Numbered from the stretch's first letter, positions 19,888-29,863 are shown. The stretch: 64,000 nucleotides of DNA from Streptomyces sp. CMB-StM0423 (GCF_002847285.1 NZ_CP025407.1:3814501-3878500), one strand, 5' to 3'. Made by a program: numbers and translations. The notes: a model not told the origin generated them from the letters alone.

Positions 19888-21078
19888 TCAAGCTCCCTTC
19901 GCGGCCTTGAACAGCTCCGCGCGCGGGTCCTCGCCCGCGGTGGCCGTCCGGTACGACTCCAGCGACTCGCGCGCCGTGCCGTCCGTCTCCTTCGGCACCG
20001 CCACTTCGACGGTGACGAGCAGGTCCCCGCGCGTGCCGTCCTTGCGGACGGCGCCCTTGCCGCGGGCGCGCATCGTGCGTCCGTTGGGCGTGCCCGGCGG
20101 CAGCTTCAGGGTGACCGGCGGGCCGCCGAGCGTGGGCACCTTGATGTCCGCGCCGAGGGCCGCCTCCGGGAACGAGACGGGGACCGTCACCAGCAGGTTG
20201 TCGCCCTTGCGGCCGAAGACCGGGTGGCCGTCGACGTGCACCACCACGTACAGGTCGCCGCCGGGGCCGCCGCGCTCGCCCGGGCCGCCCTTGCCGCGCA
20301 GCCGGATCCGCTGCCCGTCCTGCACCCCCGCGGGGATGCGGACCTGCATCGTGCGGGACGACTTGGCGCGGCCGCTGCCCTTGCAGACGTCGCAGGGGTC
20401 CTGGGCGATGAGCCCGCGGCCCTTGCAGTCCACGCACGGGTCGGTCAGCGAGAAGCCGCCACCGCCGCCGCGGGAGACCTGGCCGGTGCCCACGCAGGTC
20501 GGGCAGACCCGCGGGGAGCCGTTCTTGTCGCCCGTGCCGGCGCATGTCTTGCACGGGGCCGACGACGACATCCGCAGCGGGACCGTGGCGCCCTCGATGG
20601 CCTCCGTGAAGCTGAGCGTGACCTCCGACTCGATGTCCTGGCCGCGGCGGGGCTGCGTACGCCCGCCGCCGCGGTTGAACAGCCCGCCGAAGACGTCGCC
20701 GAGGCCGCCGCCGAAGCCGCCGGGGGTGGTCTGGCCGCCGCCGCCCGGGGCACCGGGGCCCGAGCCGCCGAAGAGGTCGCCGAGGTCGAAGTTGAACGAG
20801 CCGCCGCCGCCCGCGCCGGGGCCCGGGCGGAAGCCGCCGTTGCCGAAGAGGGTGCGCGCCTCGTCGTACTCCTTGCGCCGCTGGGGGTCGCCGAGTACGT
20901 CGTTGGCCTCGGAGACCTCCTTGAAGCGCTCCTCGGCCGCGGCGTCGCCCTTGTTGGCGTCCGGGTGGTACTGCCGGGCGAGCTTGCGGTACGCCTTCTT
21001 GATCTCGGCCTCGGTGGCGTCCTTCGGGACGCCGAGAACCTTGTAGTAGTCCTTCTCGATGAAGTCCTTGGTACTCAT
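19888..21078 (-). CDS. dnaJ: Chaperone DnaJ
   Basis: This co-chaperone stimulates DnaK ATPase and delivers clients. It has 396 residues: J domain (about 9-75) with the HPD triad in RQYHPDANKG, a Gly/Phe-rich stretch (~80-135), and four C-x-x-C-x-G-x-G zinc motifs (CKTCAGTG, CPTCVGTG, CVDCKGRG, CDVCKGSG), then the C-terminal client-binding domains. The ATG at 21078 follows GAGGAGGGACGCCGGGA. The gap to grpE is 42 bases. Confidence 0.97.
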   Translation of the reverse strand: MSTKDFIEKDYYKVLGVPKDATEAEIKKAYRKLARQYHPDANKGDAAAEERFKEVSEANDVLGDPQRRKEYDEARTLFGNGGFRPGPGAGGGGSFNFDLGDLFGGSGPGAPGGGGQTTPGGFGGGLGDVFGGLFNRGGGRTQPRRGQDIESEVTLSFTEAIEGATVPLRMSSSAPCKTCAGTGDKNGSPRVCPTCVGTGQVSRGGGGGFSLTDPCVDCKGRGLIAQDPCDVCKGSGRAKSSRTMQVRIPAGVQDGQRIRLRGKGGPGERGGPGGDLYVVVHVDGHPVFGRKGDNLLVTVPVSFPEAALGADIKVPTLGGPPVTLKLPPGTPNGRTMRARGKGAVRKDGTRGDLLVTVEVAVPKETDGTARESLESYRTATAGEDPRAELFKAAKGA

Positions 21079-21120
21079 TCCCGGCGTCCCTCCTCTCGTC
21101 CCTCGGCGGCCGCTACGGCG

Positions 21121-21906
21121 TCACCCCTCGTCCGGGCCACCGTTGTCCGTCTCTCCGCCGGACCCCGGCTTCGCGGATCCGGCGTCCGAGCCGCCGCCGT
21201 CCGCCGCGGCGGACTCGGGTCCGCCGTCGTCCGCGTCCGCCTGCTTCTCGTCCGGCTTCTCGCCCTCCTTGCCCTGCGACCCGGACGACGCCCCCGGCTG
21301 CGGCTCCGCCACGGCGACCCGCGCGGGGCGGATCGTACGCTCGCCGATCCGATACCCAGGCTGGAGAATCTGCACGCACGTCGTCTCGGACACATCCGGC
21401 GAGTAGCTGTGCATCAGCGCCTCGTGGATCAGCGGGTCGAAGGGCTCGCCCTCCTTGCCGAACTGCATGAGGCCCATCTTGGCCACGACGGTCTCCAGCG
21501 ACTCGGCGACCGACTTGAACCCGCCGACCAGCTCCTCGTGGTCCCGGGCCCGGCCGATGTCGTCGAGCACGGGCAGCAGTTCGGTCAGCAGGTTCGCGTT
21601 CGCGACCTCCTTGACCGCGACCCGGTCCCGCTCGACCCGCCGGCGGTAGTTCTGGTACTCCGCCTGGAGCCGCTGCAGGTCCTTCGTCCGCTCGTCGAGC
21701 GCCTTGCGGGTCTCGTCCAGACGAGCCGCAAGCGGGCTGTTCGCGTCCCCGTTCCCGGCGGTGGCACCCGGACCGGCTCCGTCGGCGCGGCGTGCGCCGG
21801 CGGGCGAGCCGCCGGCCCCGTCCGGGCCGCCCTGCTGTGCCTCCGCTGTCTTTGCGTCGGTGGGGACGTCGGGCTTCTCCTCGAAGCCCGGGGTCTCCTC
21901 CGTCAC
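21121..21906 (-). CDS. grpE: Nucleotide exchange factor GrpE
   Basis: GrpE releases ADP from DnaK. The protein has 261 residues, longer than usual because of ~60 disordered residues at the N-terminus and a ~55-residue Gly/Asp/Glu tail. The core (about 60-205) has the long helix DERTKDLQRLQAEYQNYRRR and the end signature RTIRPARVAVAE. The GTG at 21906 overlaps the dnaK stop (GTGA), so it is translationally coupled to dnaK. Confidence 0.96.
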   Translation of the reverse strand: MTEETPGFEEKPDVPTDAKTAEAQQGGPDGAGGSPAGARRADGAGPGATAGNGDANSPLAARLDETRKALDERTKDLQRLQAEYQNYRRRVERDRVAVKEVANANLLTELLPVLDDIGRARDHEELVGGFKSVAESLETVVAKMGLMQFGKEGEPFDPLIHEALMHSYSPDVSETTCVQILQPGYRIGERTIRPARVAVAEPQPGASSGSQGKEGEKPDEKQADADDGGPESAAADGGGSDAGSAKPGSGGETDNGGPDEG

Positions 21907-23768
21907 GCGGCACCACCCTTGGGCTTGTCGTCGTCCACGATCTCGGCGTCGACGACGTCGTCGTCGGCACCGGCGGGCGCGTCGTTCTGCGCCTGCTGGG
22001 CGCCCTCGCCGCCGGCGGCGGCGGTGCCGGACGCCTGGGCGTCGGCGTAGAGCGCCTGACCGAGCTTCTGGCTGGTGGCCGCGGCCTTCTCCGTCGCCTC
22101 GCGGATCGCCGCGGCGTCCTCGCCCTTCAGCGCCTCCTTGAGGTCGGCGATCGCGCCCTCGACCTCGGACTTCACATCGCCGGGCACCTTGTCCTCGTTG
22201 TCCTGGAGGAACTTCTCGGTGGTGTAGACGACCTGCTCGCCCTGGTTGCGCGTCTCGGCGGCCTCGCGGCGCTTGTGGTCCTCCTCCGCGTACTGCTCGG
22301 CGTCGCGCATCATGCGCTCGATGTCGTCCTTCGGCAGCGCGGAGCCGCCGGTGACGGTCATCTTCTGCTCCTTGCCCGTGCCGAGGTCCTTCGCGGCGAC
22401 GTGCATGATGCCGTTGGCGTCGATGTCGAAGGTGACCTCGATCTGCGGCACGTTCCGCGGGGCCGGCGGCAGGCCGGTCAGCTCGAACATGCCGAGCTTC
22501 TTGTTGTACGCGGCGATCTCGCGCTCACCCTGGAAGACCTGGATCTGCACCGACGGCTGGTTGTCCTCCGCCGTGGTGAAGGTCTCGGAACGCTTCGTCG
22601 GGATCGTGGTGTTGCGCTCGATGAGCTTGGTCATGATGCCGCCCTTGGTCTCGATGCCGAGGGACAGCGGGGTGACGTCGAGCAGCAGGACGTCCTTGAC
22701 CTCGCCCTTGAGCACACCGGCCTGGAGGGCGGCGCCGACGGCGACGACCTCGTCCGGGTTGACGCCCTTGTTGGCCTCCTTGCCGCTGGTCAGCTCCTTG
22801 ACCAGCTCGGCGACGGCCGGCATGCGGGTGGAGCCGCCGACGAGGACCACGTGGTCGATCTCGCCCAGATCGATGCGGGCGTCCTTGATGACGTTGTGGA
22901 ACGGCGTCTTGCAGCGCTCCAGGAGGTCCTGGGTGAGCTGCTGGAACTGCGCCCGGGTCAGCTTCTCGTCGAGGTGCAGCGGGCCTTCCGCGGAGGCGGT
23001 GATGTACGGCAGGTTGATCGACGTCTCGGAGGACGAGGACAGCTCGATCTTCGCCTTCTCGGCGGCCTCGCGGAGCCGCTGCAGCGCCATCTTGTCCTTG
23101 GACAGGTCGACGCCGTGGCCGTTCTGGAACTGCTTGACCAGGTAGTCGACGACGCGCTGGTCCCAGTCGTCACCACCGAGGTGGTTGTCACCGTTGGTGG
23201 CCCTGACCTCCACGACGCCCTCGCCGATCTCCAGCAGGGAGACGTCGAAGGTGCCGCCGCCGAGGTCGAAGACCAGGATCGTCTGGTCTTCCTTCTCCAT
23301 GCCGTAGGCGAGGGCGGCGGCGGTGGGCTCGTTGACGATCCGCAGGACGTTGAGGCCCGCGATCTCGCCGGCCTCCTTGGTCGCCTGGCGCTCGGAGTCG
23401 TTGAAGTACGCGGGGACGGTGATGACCGCGTCGGTCACCTTCTCGCCCAGGTACGCCTCCGCGTCCCGCTTCAGCTTCTGCAGGATGAACGCGGAGATCT
23501 GCTGGGGGGTGAACTGCTTCTCGTCGATCGGCTGCTTCCAGTCGGTGCCCATGTGCCGCTTGACCGACCGGATGGTCCGCTCGACGTTGGTGACCGCCTG
23601 GCGCTTCGCCACCTCGCCGACGAGCACCTCGCCGTTCTTGGCGAAGGCGACGACGGACGGCGTGGTCCTGGCGCCCTCGGCGTTGGTGATGACGCTGGGT
23701 TCACCGCCCTCGAGAACACTGACGACAGAGTTCGTCGTGCCCAGGTCGATGCCGACCGCACGTGCCAT
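21903..23768 (-). CDS. dnaK: Hsp70 chaperone DnaK
   Basis: The protein has 621 residues. The ATPase domain opens with GIDLGTTNSVVSVLEGG and contains the phosphate-2 motif VFDLGGGTFDVSLLE. The substrate-binding domain and lid follow, ending in an acidic tail. The ATG at 23768 follows GGAGGATAGACAAC. The gene leads the operon dnaK-grpE-dnaJ-hspR. Two HAIR-type inverted repeats lie in the 105 bases upstream, so the operon represses itself through HspR. Confidence 0.98.
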   Translation of the reverse strand: MARAVGIDLGTTNSVVSVLEGGEPSVITNAEGARTTPSVVAFAKNGEVLVGEVAKRQAVTNVERTIRSVKRHMGTDWKQPIDEKQFTPQQISAFILQKLKRDAEAYLGEKVTDAVITVPAYFNDSERQATKEAGEIAGLNVLRIVNEPTAAALAYGMEKEDQTILVFDLGGGTFDVSLLEIGEGVVEVRATNGDNHLGGDDWDQRVVDYLVKQFQNGHGVDLSKDKMALQRLREAAEKAKIELSSSSETSINLPYITASAEGPLHLDEKLTRAQFQQLTQDLLERCKTPFHNVIKDARIDLGEIDHVVLVGGSTRMPAVAELVKELTSGKEANKGVNPDEVVAVGAALQAGVLKGEVKDVLLLDVTPLSLGIETKGGIMTKLIERNTTIPTKRSETFTTAEDNQPSVQIQVFQGEREIAAYNKKLGMFELTGLPPAPRNVPQIEVTFDIDANGIMHVAAKDLGTGKEQKMTVTGGSALPKDDIERMMRDAEQYAEEDHKRREAAETRNQGEQVVYTTEKFLQDNEDKVPGDVKSEVEGAIADLKEALKGEDAAAIREATEKAAATSQKLGQALYADAQASGTAAAGGEGAQQAQNDAPAGADDDVVDAEIVDDDKPKGGAA

Positions 23769-23798
23769 GTTGTCTATCCTCCGGATCAGATGCTCTGC

Positions 23799-23819
23799 CT
23801 TGAGCTGGTCAGGCTCAAG
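23799..23819 (-). promoter_or_regulatory. HspR operator, dnaK-proximal copy
   Basis: CTTGAGC (23799-23805), spacer TGGTCAG, GCTCAAG (23813-23819): a perfect 7-base inverted repeat with the HAIR spacing of 7. The innermost pair differs from the CTTGAGT consensus. It sits only ~31 bases upstream of the dnaK start, so it may act by blocking the promoter start or elongation. More than one such repeat in front of dnaK is known in Streptomyces. Confidence 0.8.
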
Positions 23820-23851
23820 GGTGCCATGCCGACCACCCCCGGCGCAATTCA

Positions 23852-23872
23852 CCTGAGTCAACTCCACTCAAG
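23852..23872 (-). promoter_or_regulatory. HspR operator, dnaK-distal copy
   Basis: CCTGAGT (23852-23858), spacer CAACTCC, ACTCAAG (23866-23872): the HAIR consensus with one changed base in the left arm. It is centred about 94 bases upstream of dnaK, nearly the same distance as the single site before clpB, which suggests matching promoter layouts at the two genes. Confidence 0.9.
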
Positions 23873-24148
23873 TTTTGTGCGTCAGTGCAGGTGGGAACGG
23901 GTTTTCGGGCTACGGGCCGGAGGTCGCGGCGGTGCCGGAGGCGCGACGCACATCACCGGCCGGGCGGCTTCAGGGGGCCGGGGCCGCCCGGGTACCCTCA
24001 GGCGGGGAAGAGATAAGTTACCGCTTAGTAGTAGCTGGGTAGGCCGAGTAGCAGGGCACGTACGACACGTACGGCCCGCACACGCACACAGCAGATCCAG
24101 CAGACACGCAGAGCCGACACACAGAGCAGTCCGGCCGAGGAGCCCTCC

Positions 24149-26449
24149 ATGCAGCTCGCCGCCATCGTCGTATCGCTGGTGATCACCGCGGTCGGCACCG
24201 CGCTGTTCGCTCGCGCCATCGGGCAGATCATCGCCTTCGTCCGGCTCGGCAAGCCCGTCCCCGCCGGCAGCCGCACGGACGACCCGGTCGCGCGCAGCGT
24301 CACCCTGGTCAGGGAGTTCCTCGGCCACACCCGGATGAACCGCTGGGGCGTCATCGGCTTCGCCCACTGGTTCGTCGCCATCGGCTTCCTGACCCTGGTG
24401 CTGACCCTCGTCAACGCCTTCGGCCAGTTGTTCGTCGCCGACTGGCTGCTGCCGGTGATCGGCGAGTGGCTCCCGTACGAGCTGTACGTCGAGTTCATCG
24501 CGCTGATGACCACGCTCGGCATCCTCACGCTCATCGTGATCCGGCAGCTCAGCCTGCCGTCGAAGGCCGGCCGCAAGTCCCGCTTCACGGGCTCGACGAT
24601 GTGGCAGGCGTACTTCGTCGAGTACGTCATCCTCGTCATCGGCATCTGCATCCTGGTGCTGCGCGGGCTGGAGGGCTCGCTGCACCACGTCGGCGGTTAC
24701 GAGGCCGCCTACTTCGCGTCGTACCCGGTCACCGCCGCGGTCGACGGGCTGAGCACCGGCGCCGTGCAGAACCTCGTCTACCTCGTCGCGATGGTCAAGA
24801 TCTCGACCTCCTTCATCTGGGCGCTCGTCCTCGGCCTCAACGCCACGATGGGCGTGGCCTGGCACCGCTTCCTCGCCTTCCCCAACATCTGGTTCAAGCG
24901 CAACGCCGACGGCGCGGTGGCCCTCGGCGCGCTCCAGCCGATGACCTCCGGCGGCAAGCCGATCGACTTCGAGACGGTCTTCGACGACGAGGACGGCGAG
25001 GAGACCGTCTTCGGCGTCAGCCAGGTCGAGCACTTCTCCTGGAAGGGGATCCTCGACTTCTCCACCTGTACGGAGTGCGGCCGCTGCCAGTCGCAGTGCC
25101 CGGCCTGGAACACCGGCAAGCCGCTGTCGCCCAAGCTGCTCGTCATGTCGCTGCGCGAACACGCCGCCGCCAAGGCCCCGTACCTGCTCGCCGGCGGCGG
25201 CAAGTCCGCCGAGGGCGAGGAGAAGGCGACCGCGGAACAGCTCGCCGACGTACCGGCCGACGCGCTCGCCGAGGCGGAGCGCGCGCTGATCGGCACCGCG
25301 GCGGAGCAGGGCGTCATCGACCCCGACGTGCTGTGGTCCTGCACCACCTGCGGCGCGTGCGTCGAGCAGTGCCCCGTCGACATCGAGCACGTCGACCACA
25401 TCGTCGACATGCGCCGCTACCAGGTGATGATCGAGAGCTCCTTCCCGTCCGAGGCGGGCACGATGCTGAAGAACCTGGAGAAGAAGGGCAACCCCTGGGG
25501 CCTGGCCAAGAAGCAGCGGCTGGAGTGGACCAAGGAGCTGGCGGCGGACACGGGCATCGAGATCCCGGTCGTCGGCAAGGATGTCGAGGATCTCTCCGAG
25601 GTCGACTACCTGTACTGGGTCGGCTGCGCGGGCGCGCTGGAGGACCGGGCGAAGAAGACCACCAAGGCGTTCGCGGAGCTGCTGCACATCGCCGGCGTGA
25701 AGTTCGCGATCATGGGCGGCGACGAGAAGTGCACGGGCGACTCACCGCGCCGGCTGGGCAACGAGTTCCTCTTCCAGCAACTGGGCGAGGAGAACGTCGC
25801 GATGCTCAACACGGCGTTCGGCGAGGACGAGGATGAAGGGGTGACGGTCGAGAAGGCGAAGAAGAAGATCGTCGCCACCTGCCCGCACTGCTTCAACACC
25901 ATCGCCAACGAGTACCCGCAGCTCGGCGGCCACTACGAGGTCATCCACCACACGCAGTTGCTCCAGCACCTCGTCGACGAGGGCCGGCTGGTCCCGGTGA
26001 CGCCGGTCGAGGGGATCATCACGTACCACGACCCCTGCTACCTGGGCCGGCACAACAAGGTCTACACGCCGCCGCGCGAGATCATCGCCAAGGTCCCGGG
26101 CGTACGGAACGAGGAGATGCACCGGCACAAGGAGCGCGGCTTCTGCTGCGGCGCGGGCGGCGCGCGCATGTGGATGGAGGAGCGCATCGGCAAGCGGATC
26201 AACGACGAGCGCGTGGACGAGGCGCTGTCGCTGAACCCGGACATTCTGTCCACGGCGTGCCCTTTCTGCCTCGTGATGCTTACGGACTCCGTAAACGGCA
26301 AGAAGAACGCGGGAACGGCGAAGGAGTCGCTGGCCGTCGTGGACGTGGCGCAGCTTCTGCTCGACTCGGTGAGGACGCCGGCGGAGGAGCCGCCGGGGGA
26401 CGGCACCGAGGCGGCGGAGAGCGAGCCGGAGCCGCAGCCGGCGACGTAG
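24149..26449 (+). CDS. Membrane-anchored iron-sulfur oxidoreductase (HdrD/GlpC-like)
   Basis: The protein has 766 residues. The first ~260 contain about six hydrophobic segments, similar to a nitrate-reductase gamma/HdrE-type heme membrane subunit. Two [4Fe-4S] motifs follow: CTECGRCQSQCP near residue 308 and CTTCGACVEQCP near 398. The C-terminal half carries two cysteine-rich CCG-type domains (GCAGALEDRA region and HDPCYLGRHN ... GFCCGAGGARMW). Such fusions pass electrons between a cytoplasmic donor and the quinone pool; the actual donor is not known. It is divergent from dnaK and transcribed alone, with a strong terminator downstream. Confidence 0.88.
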   Translation: MQLAAIVVSLVITAVGTALFARAIGQIIAFVRLGKPVPAGSRTDDPVARSVTLVREFLGHTRMNRWGVIGFAHWFVAIGFLTLVLTLVNAFGQLFVADWLLPVIGEWLPYELYVEFIALMTTLGILTLIVIRQLSLPSKAGRKSRFTGSTMWQAYFVEYVILVIGICILVLRGLEGSLHHVGGYEAAYFASYPVTAAVDGLSTGAVQNLVYLVAMVKISTSFIWALVLGLNATMGVAWHRFLAFPNIWFKRNADGAVALGALQPMTSGGKPIDFETVFDDEDGEETVFGVSQVEHFSWKGILDFSTCTECGRCQSQCPAWNTGKPLSPKLLVMSLREHAAAKAPYLLAGGGKSAEGEEKATAEQLADVPADALAEAERALIGTAAEQGVIDPDVLWSCTTCGACVEQCPVDIEHVDHIVDMRRYQVMIESSFPSEAGTMLKNLEKKGNPWGLAKKQRLEWTKELAADTGIEIPVVGKDVEDLSEVDYLYWVGCAGALEDRAKKTTKAFAELLHIAGVKFAIMGGDEKCTGDSPRRLGNEFLFQQLGEENVAMLNTAFGEDEDEGVTVEKAKKKIVATCPHCFNTIANEYPQLGGHYEVIHHTQLLQHLVDEGRLVPVTPVEGIITYHDPCYLGRHNKVYTPPREIIAKVPGVRNEEMHRHKERGFCCGAGGARMWMEERIGKRINDERVDEALSLNPDILSTACPFCLVMLTDSVNGKKNAGTAKESLAVVDVAQLLLDSVRTPAEEPPGDGTEAAESEPEPQPAT

Positions 26450-26537
26450 TGGTGCGGCGGTGCGGTACGGCGAGGACGGCCGTACGGTGTGCGGCAGACG
26501 TGACGCAGGACGGGACGCCACAGGCAACCCCCCACGG

Positions 26538-26570
26538 CGGCCGGCCCCGTGAGCCATACGGGGCCGGCCG
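26538..26570 (+). terminator. Strong hairpin after the Fe-S oxidoreductase gene
   Basis: A perfect 13-base-pair stem (26538-26550 with 26558-26570) and a 7-base loop GAGCCAT lie 89 bases after the stop codon. It separates this gene from the FG-GAP genes. Confidence 0.8.
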
Positions 26571-26689
26571 TGGCGTGTCCAGCGCCGGTCTCGGCGCCCG
26601 GGATGGACAACCATCACCGGGCGGGGCGTGTCGTATGACGCGGGAGTGCACGCAACCCGCCCGTCAGACCGTCACCGGAAGGACCCCCC

Positions 26690-28213
26690 ATGCGCATCCG
26701 TACCCTCGCCGCCTTAACCGCCTGTCTCGCCACCGCGGGCACGGCGGCCGTCACCGCCCCTTCGGCGGGGGCGGAGGACCGGGGCGCCCCGGCCGGCGCC
26801 GCCGCCGTCCCGGCTGACTCGGCAGCAGCCGCCGCCGCAGACGCCCGTGCCGTACGGGCCGACTTCGACGGCGACGGCTACGACGACCTCGCCACCGGCG
26901 CCCCCGGGGGGAGGGTCGCGGGACACACCGAGGCCGGCTACGTCCTCGTCAGCTACGGCTCCGCCGACGGCGTCACCGCTCCCGCCTCCACGGTCCTCAG
27001 CCAGTCCACCGCCGGCGTCCCCGGCACCCCCGCGGCGGACGACCGCTTCGGCGACCGGCTCGTCGCCCGCGACCTCGACGGCGACGGCCTGACCGACCTC
27101 GCCGTCACCGCCCGCGCCGAGGACGGCGACGCGGCGGGCTCCGTCACCGTCCTGTGGGGCCGCGCGGGCGGCCTGACCGGCGCCGGCGCCGCCCGCGCCC
27201 AGGTGCCGGGCGGCGGCGGTCTCGCCCGCGACCTGCACGCCGGCGACTTCGACGGCGACGGCGAGGGCGACCTGCTCGTGCCCAGCACCCGCAGCGACAG
27301 CGCCGAGGCGTACACCGTCCTCTACGGCCCGTTCACCCGCGCCGGCGCTCCCGCGCGCGAGAGCGGGCTCGTCGAGATGAAGCCCGAGGACAGCCTCGAC
27401 GGCGTCGCCGTCGGCGATGTCACGGGCGACGGCGCCGACGACCTCGTGGCGTTCTTCAGCTACCAGGGCAACGCCGAGAGCGGCTGGTTCTGGAAGGGCG
27501 GCGGCCCCGGCGGGCTGACGCGGAGCGGCGCCGCGCTGCCCAACGGCAGCTCGCCGACGATCGGCGACTTCGACGGCGACGGGAAAGGCGACCTCGCGTA
27601 CCGCTCGGTCGGCGCGAGCGTCGAGGACCTCCCGTACGGCAAGGGCAAGGTCAGGGTCGTCTACGGGACCGCGAACGGCCCCAGCGAGACGCGCCGTTCG
27701 GCCTTCACCCAGGACACCGCGGGCGTGCCTGGCACCGGCGAGCGCGGCGACCAGTTCGGCGCCCGGCTCGCGGCGGGCGACGCGAACGGCGACGGCTTCG
27801 CCGACCTCGCCGTGGGCGTGCCGTACGAGGCCATCGGCAGCAAGCAGTCCGCGGGCTCCGTGGTGCTGCTCAAGGGCGGCTCCGGCGGGCTCAAGGCCCG
27901 TGGCGCGCAGGCGTTCCACCAGGACACGCCCGGCGTGAAGGGCGTGGCGGAGACCGGGGACCGGTTCGGCGCGGCCCTGGTGTTCGGGGACGTCACGGGC
28001 GACGGCCGGGCGGAGCTGGCGGTGGGCGCGCCGGAGGAGAACGGCACGGGCGCGATCTGGTCGCTGCGCGGCGCCGCCGGCGGGCTGACGGCCACGGGCT
28101 CGGTGGCGTTCAGCCCGGACAACTTCGAGGGGCCCGGCCGTACGGGCGGGGCGCGGTTCGGCACGGGCTTCGCGGACGAGGACCTGGGTCACTACCTGAT
28201 GGGCCAGGAATGA
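26690..28213 (+). CDS. Secreted FG-GAP repeat (integrin alpha-like) protein, first of three
   Basis: The protein has 507 residues. It has a signal peptide of ~28 residues (MRIRTLAALTACLATAGTAA... cut near APSAGA), then about seven FG-GAP/beta-propeller repeats. Each has a calcium loop such as DFDGDGYDDL, DLDGDGLTDL or DANGDGFADL, spaced ~65 residues apart, and recurring STAGVPGT and DTAGVPGT turns. It is exported and probably binds calcium and a surface ligand; no enzyme motif is visible. Codon 9 (26714-26716), inside the signal peptide, is TTA, so translation should depend on bldA. It forms a tandem family with the next two genes. Confidence 0.88.
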   Translation: MRIRTLAALTACLATAGTAAVTAPSAGAEDRGAPAGAAAVPADSAAAAAADARAVRADFDGDGYDDLATGAPGGRVAGHTEAGYVLVSYGSADGVTAPASTVLSQSTAGVPGTPAADDRFGDRLVARDLDGDGLTDLAVTARAEDGDAAGSVTVLWGRAGGLTGAGAARAQVPGGGGLARDLHAGDFDGDGEGDLLVPSTRSDSAEAYTVLYGPFTRAGAPARESGLVEMKPEDSLDGVAVGDVTGDGADDLVAFFSYQGNAESGWFWKGGGPGGLTRSGAALPNGSSPTIGDFDGDGKGDLAYRSVGASVEDLPYGKGKVRVVYGTANGPSETRRSAFTQDTAGVPGTGERGDQFGARLAAGDANGDGFADLAVGVPYEAIGSKQSAGSVVLLKGGSGGLKARGAQAFHQDTPGVKGVAETGDRFGAALVFGDVTGDGRAELAVGAPEENGTGAIWSLRGAAGGLTATGSVAFSPDNFEGPGRTGGARFGTGFADEDLGHYLMGQE

Positions 28214-28381
28214 CCGGATGAATCCCGCGAACCAGGTTCATTACGCAACAAGTTCGCGGAAAGCTGCATGTGCCATATGAAGAGCGGTAGTTCGTACAAC
28301 CTCGGGTGAACGTCAGGTGTCTCACCGGGTGAGAGGCCCACTGAGTAGCCGTACTCCGTCACCTACGTTCAGGAGCCCGAC

Positions 28382-29863
28382 ATGCCACGCAGCCGCCGTA
28401 CGCCCACGACCGCCACCGCCTTAGCGGCCTCTCTGGCCGTCGTCGCCGGCGCCGCCCTCGCGGGCGGCGCCGCACCGGCCGCGGCCGCGCCCGCGGAAGG
28501 CGCGGTCGCGGCGCCCGCGAAGTTCCACGACGACTTCAACGGCGACGGCTACCCCGACCTGGTGGTGGCCGCCCCCTCCGGCACCGTGGACGGCGCCGCG
28601 CGCGCCGGGTACGTCGCCGTGCTCTACGGCTCGGCCGGCGGGCTCGACACCGCCAGGCGCACGGTCGTCAGCCAGTCCACCGCCGGCGTCCCCGGCACCT
28701 CCGAGGCCGGCGACGCCTTCGGCGCCACCCTCGCCTCCGCCGACTTCGACCGCGACGGGTACGCCGACCTCGCCGTCGGCGCCACCGGCGAAGACCTCGG
28801 CGGCGTCGCCGACACGGGGCGCACGATCATCCTCTACGGCTCGTCCGGCGGGGTGTCCGGCAGCGGCGCCCAGGATCTGCGCCCCGCCTCCCTGACCGAG
28901 GGCAACGCCTACGCGACCGGCCTGGCCGCAGGCGACTGGTTCCACGACGGCTCGACCGCGCTGGCGATCCTGTCGAAGGACCACCTGGAGCTGTACGGGG
29001 GCTGGGGCCGGGCACGTACCCCTGCACGCGCGCAGACGGGCCACCCCTTCGGCGACTTCCCGCAGGACTTCACGCCCACCGGCCTGGTCGGCGGCGACTT
29101 CGAGGGCGACGGCGCCGCCGATCTCGTGGTCACCGGCACGCAGTGGTACCTGGAGTACCTGGAGGGCCACTCCCTGTACCTCAAGGGCGGCGGCCCGGAG
29201 GGCTACACGCGCACCGGGTTCGCCGGCGGGCCGGTCGGCGTCGCGGGCGACATCGACAAGGACGGCGCCGACGACCTCGTGATCGGCGATCCCTCGGTGC
29301 TGGAGCACGGCCAGTTCGAGCTGTCGGGCGGCGCCGTCGAGGTCTGGTACGGGGCCGCGGGCGGGCCGGGCGCCGGGCAGCCCGAGGTGTGGCAGCAGGG
29401 CAGCGGGGGCGTCCCCGGGGCGTACGAGGTGGAGGACCGCTTCGGCAGCGACGTCTCGCTCGGCGACGTCAACGGCGACGGCTTCCCCGACCTCGCGGTC
29501 GGCGCCGAGGGCGAGGCGATCGGCACCAGCGCCGGGGCCGGCGCCGTCTGGCTGCTGCGCGGCTCCGCCGCCGGGCTGACCACGACCGGCGTACAGCACT
29601 TCAACCAGGACACCCCCGGGATCCCCGGCACCGCGGAGGCCGGCGACCTCTTCGGCTCCGACGTGCGGCTGCACGACCCCAACCGCGACGGCCGGTCTGG
29701 CCTGATCGCGGGGGCACCCGGCGAGAACGCGGGGCAGGGGTTCGCGTGGGTGCTGCAGGCCCGTAGCAGCGGGCTGATCGCGGACGGGTCGTGGAACTTC
29801 AGCGGCGCGTCGATGGGCGCGAACGGGGCGAACGCGCGGTTCCCCGAGACGATCGCGGAGTAG
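28382..29863 (+). CDS. Secreted FG-GAP repeat protein, second of three
   Basis: The protein has 493 residues. The signal peptide has a basic start (MPRSRRTP) and an Ala-rich core ending near AAAAPA. FG-GAP repeats follow with calcium loops DFNGDGYPDL, DFDRDGYADL, DFEGDGAADL and DVNGDGFPDL. One repeat (around residue 185) has lost the loop (DWFHDGSTAL). Codon 14 (28421-28423) is TTA, again in the signal peptide, as in the upstream paralogue. The 168-base gap upstream leaves room for a separate promoter. Confidence 0.88.
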   Translation: MPRSRRTPTTATALAASLAVVAGAALAGGAAPAAAAPAEGAVAAPAKFHDDFNGDGYPDLVVAAPSGTVDGAARAGYVAVLYGSAGGLDTARRTVVSQSTAGVPGTSEAGDAFGATLASADFDRDGYADLAVGATGEDLGGVADTGRTIILYGSSGGVSGSGAQDLRPASLTEGNAYATGLAAGDWFHDGSTALAILSKDHLELYGGWGRARTPARAQTGHPFGDFPQDFTPTGLVGGDFEGDGAADLVVTGTQWYLEYLEGHSLYLKGGGPEGYTRTGFAGGPVGVAGDIDKDGADDLVIGDPSVLEHGQFELSGGAVEVWYGAAGGPGAGQPEVWQQGSGGVPGAYEVEDRFGSDVSLGDVNGDGFPDLAVGAEGEAIGTSAGAGAVWLLRGSAAGLTTTGVQHFNQDTPGIPGTAEAGDLFGSDVRLHDPNRDGRSGLIAGAPGENAGQGFAWVLQARSSGLIADGSWNFSGASMGANGANARFPETIAE

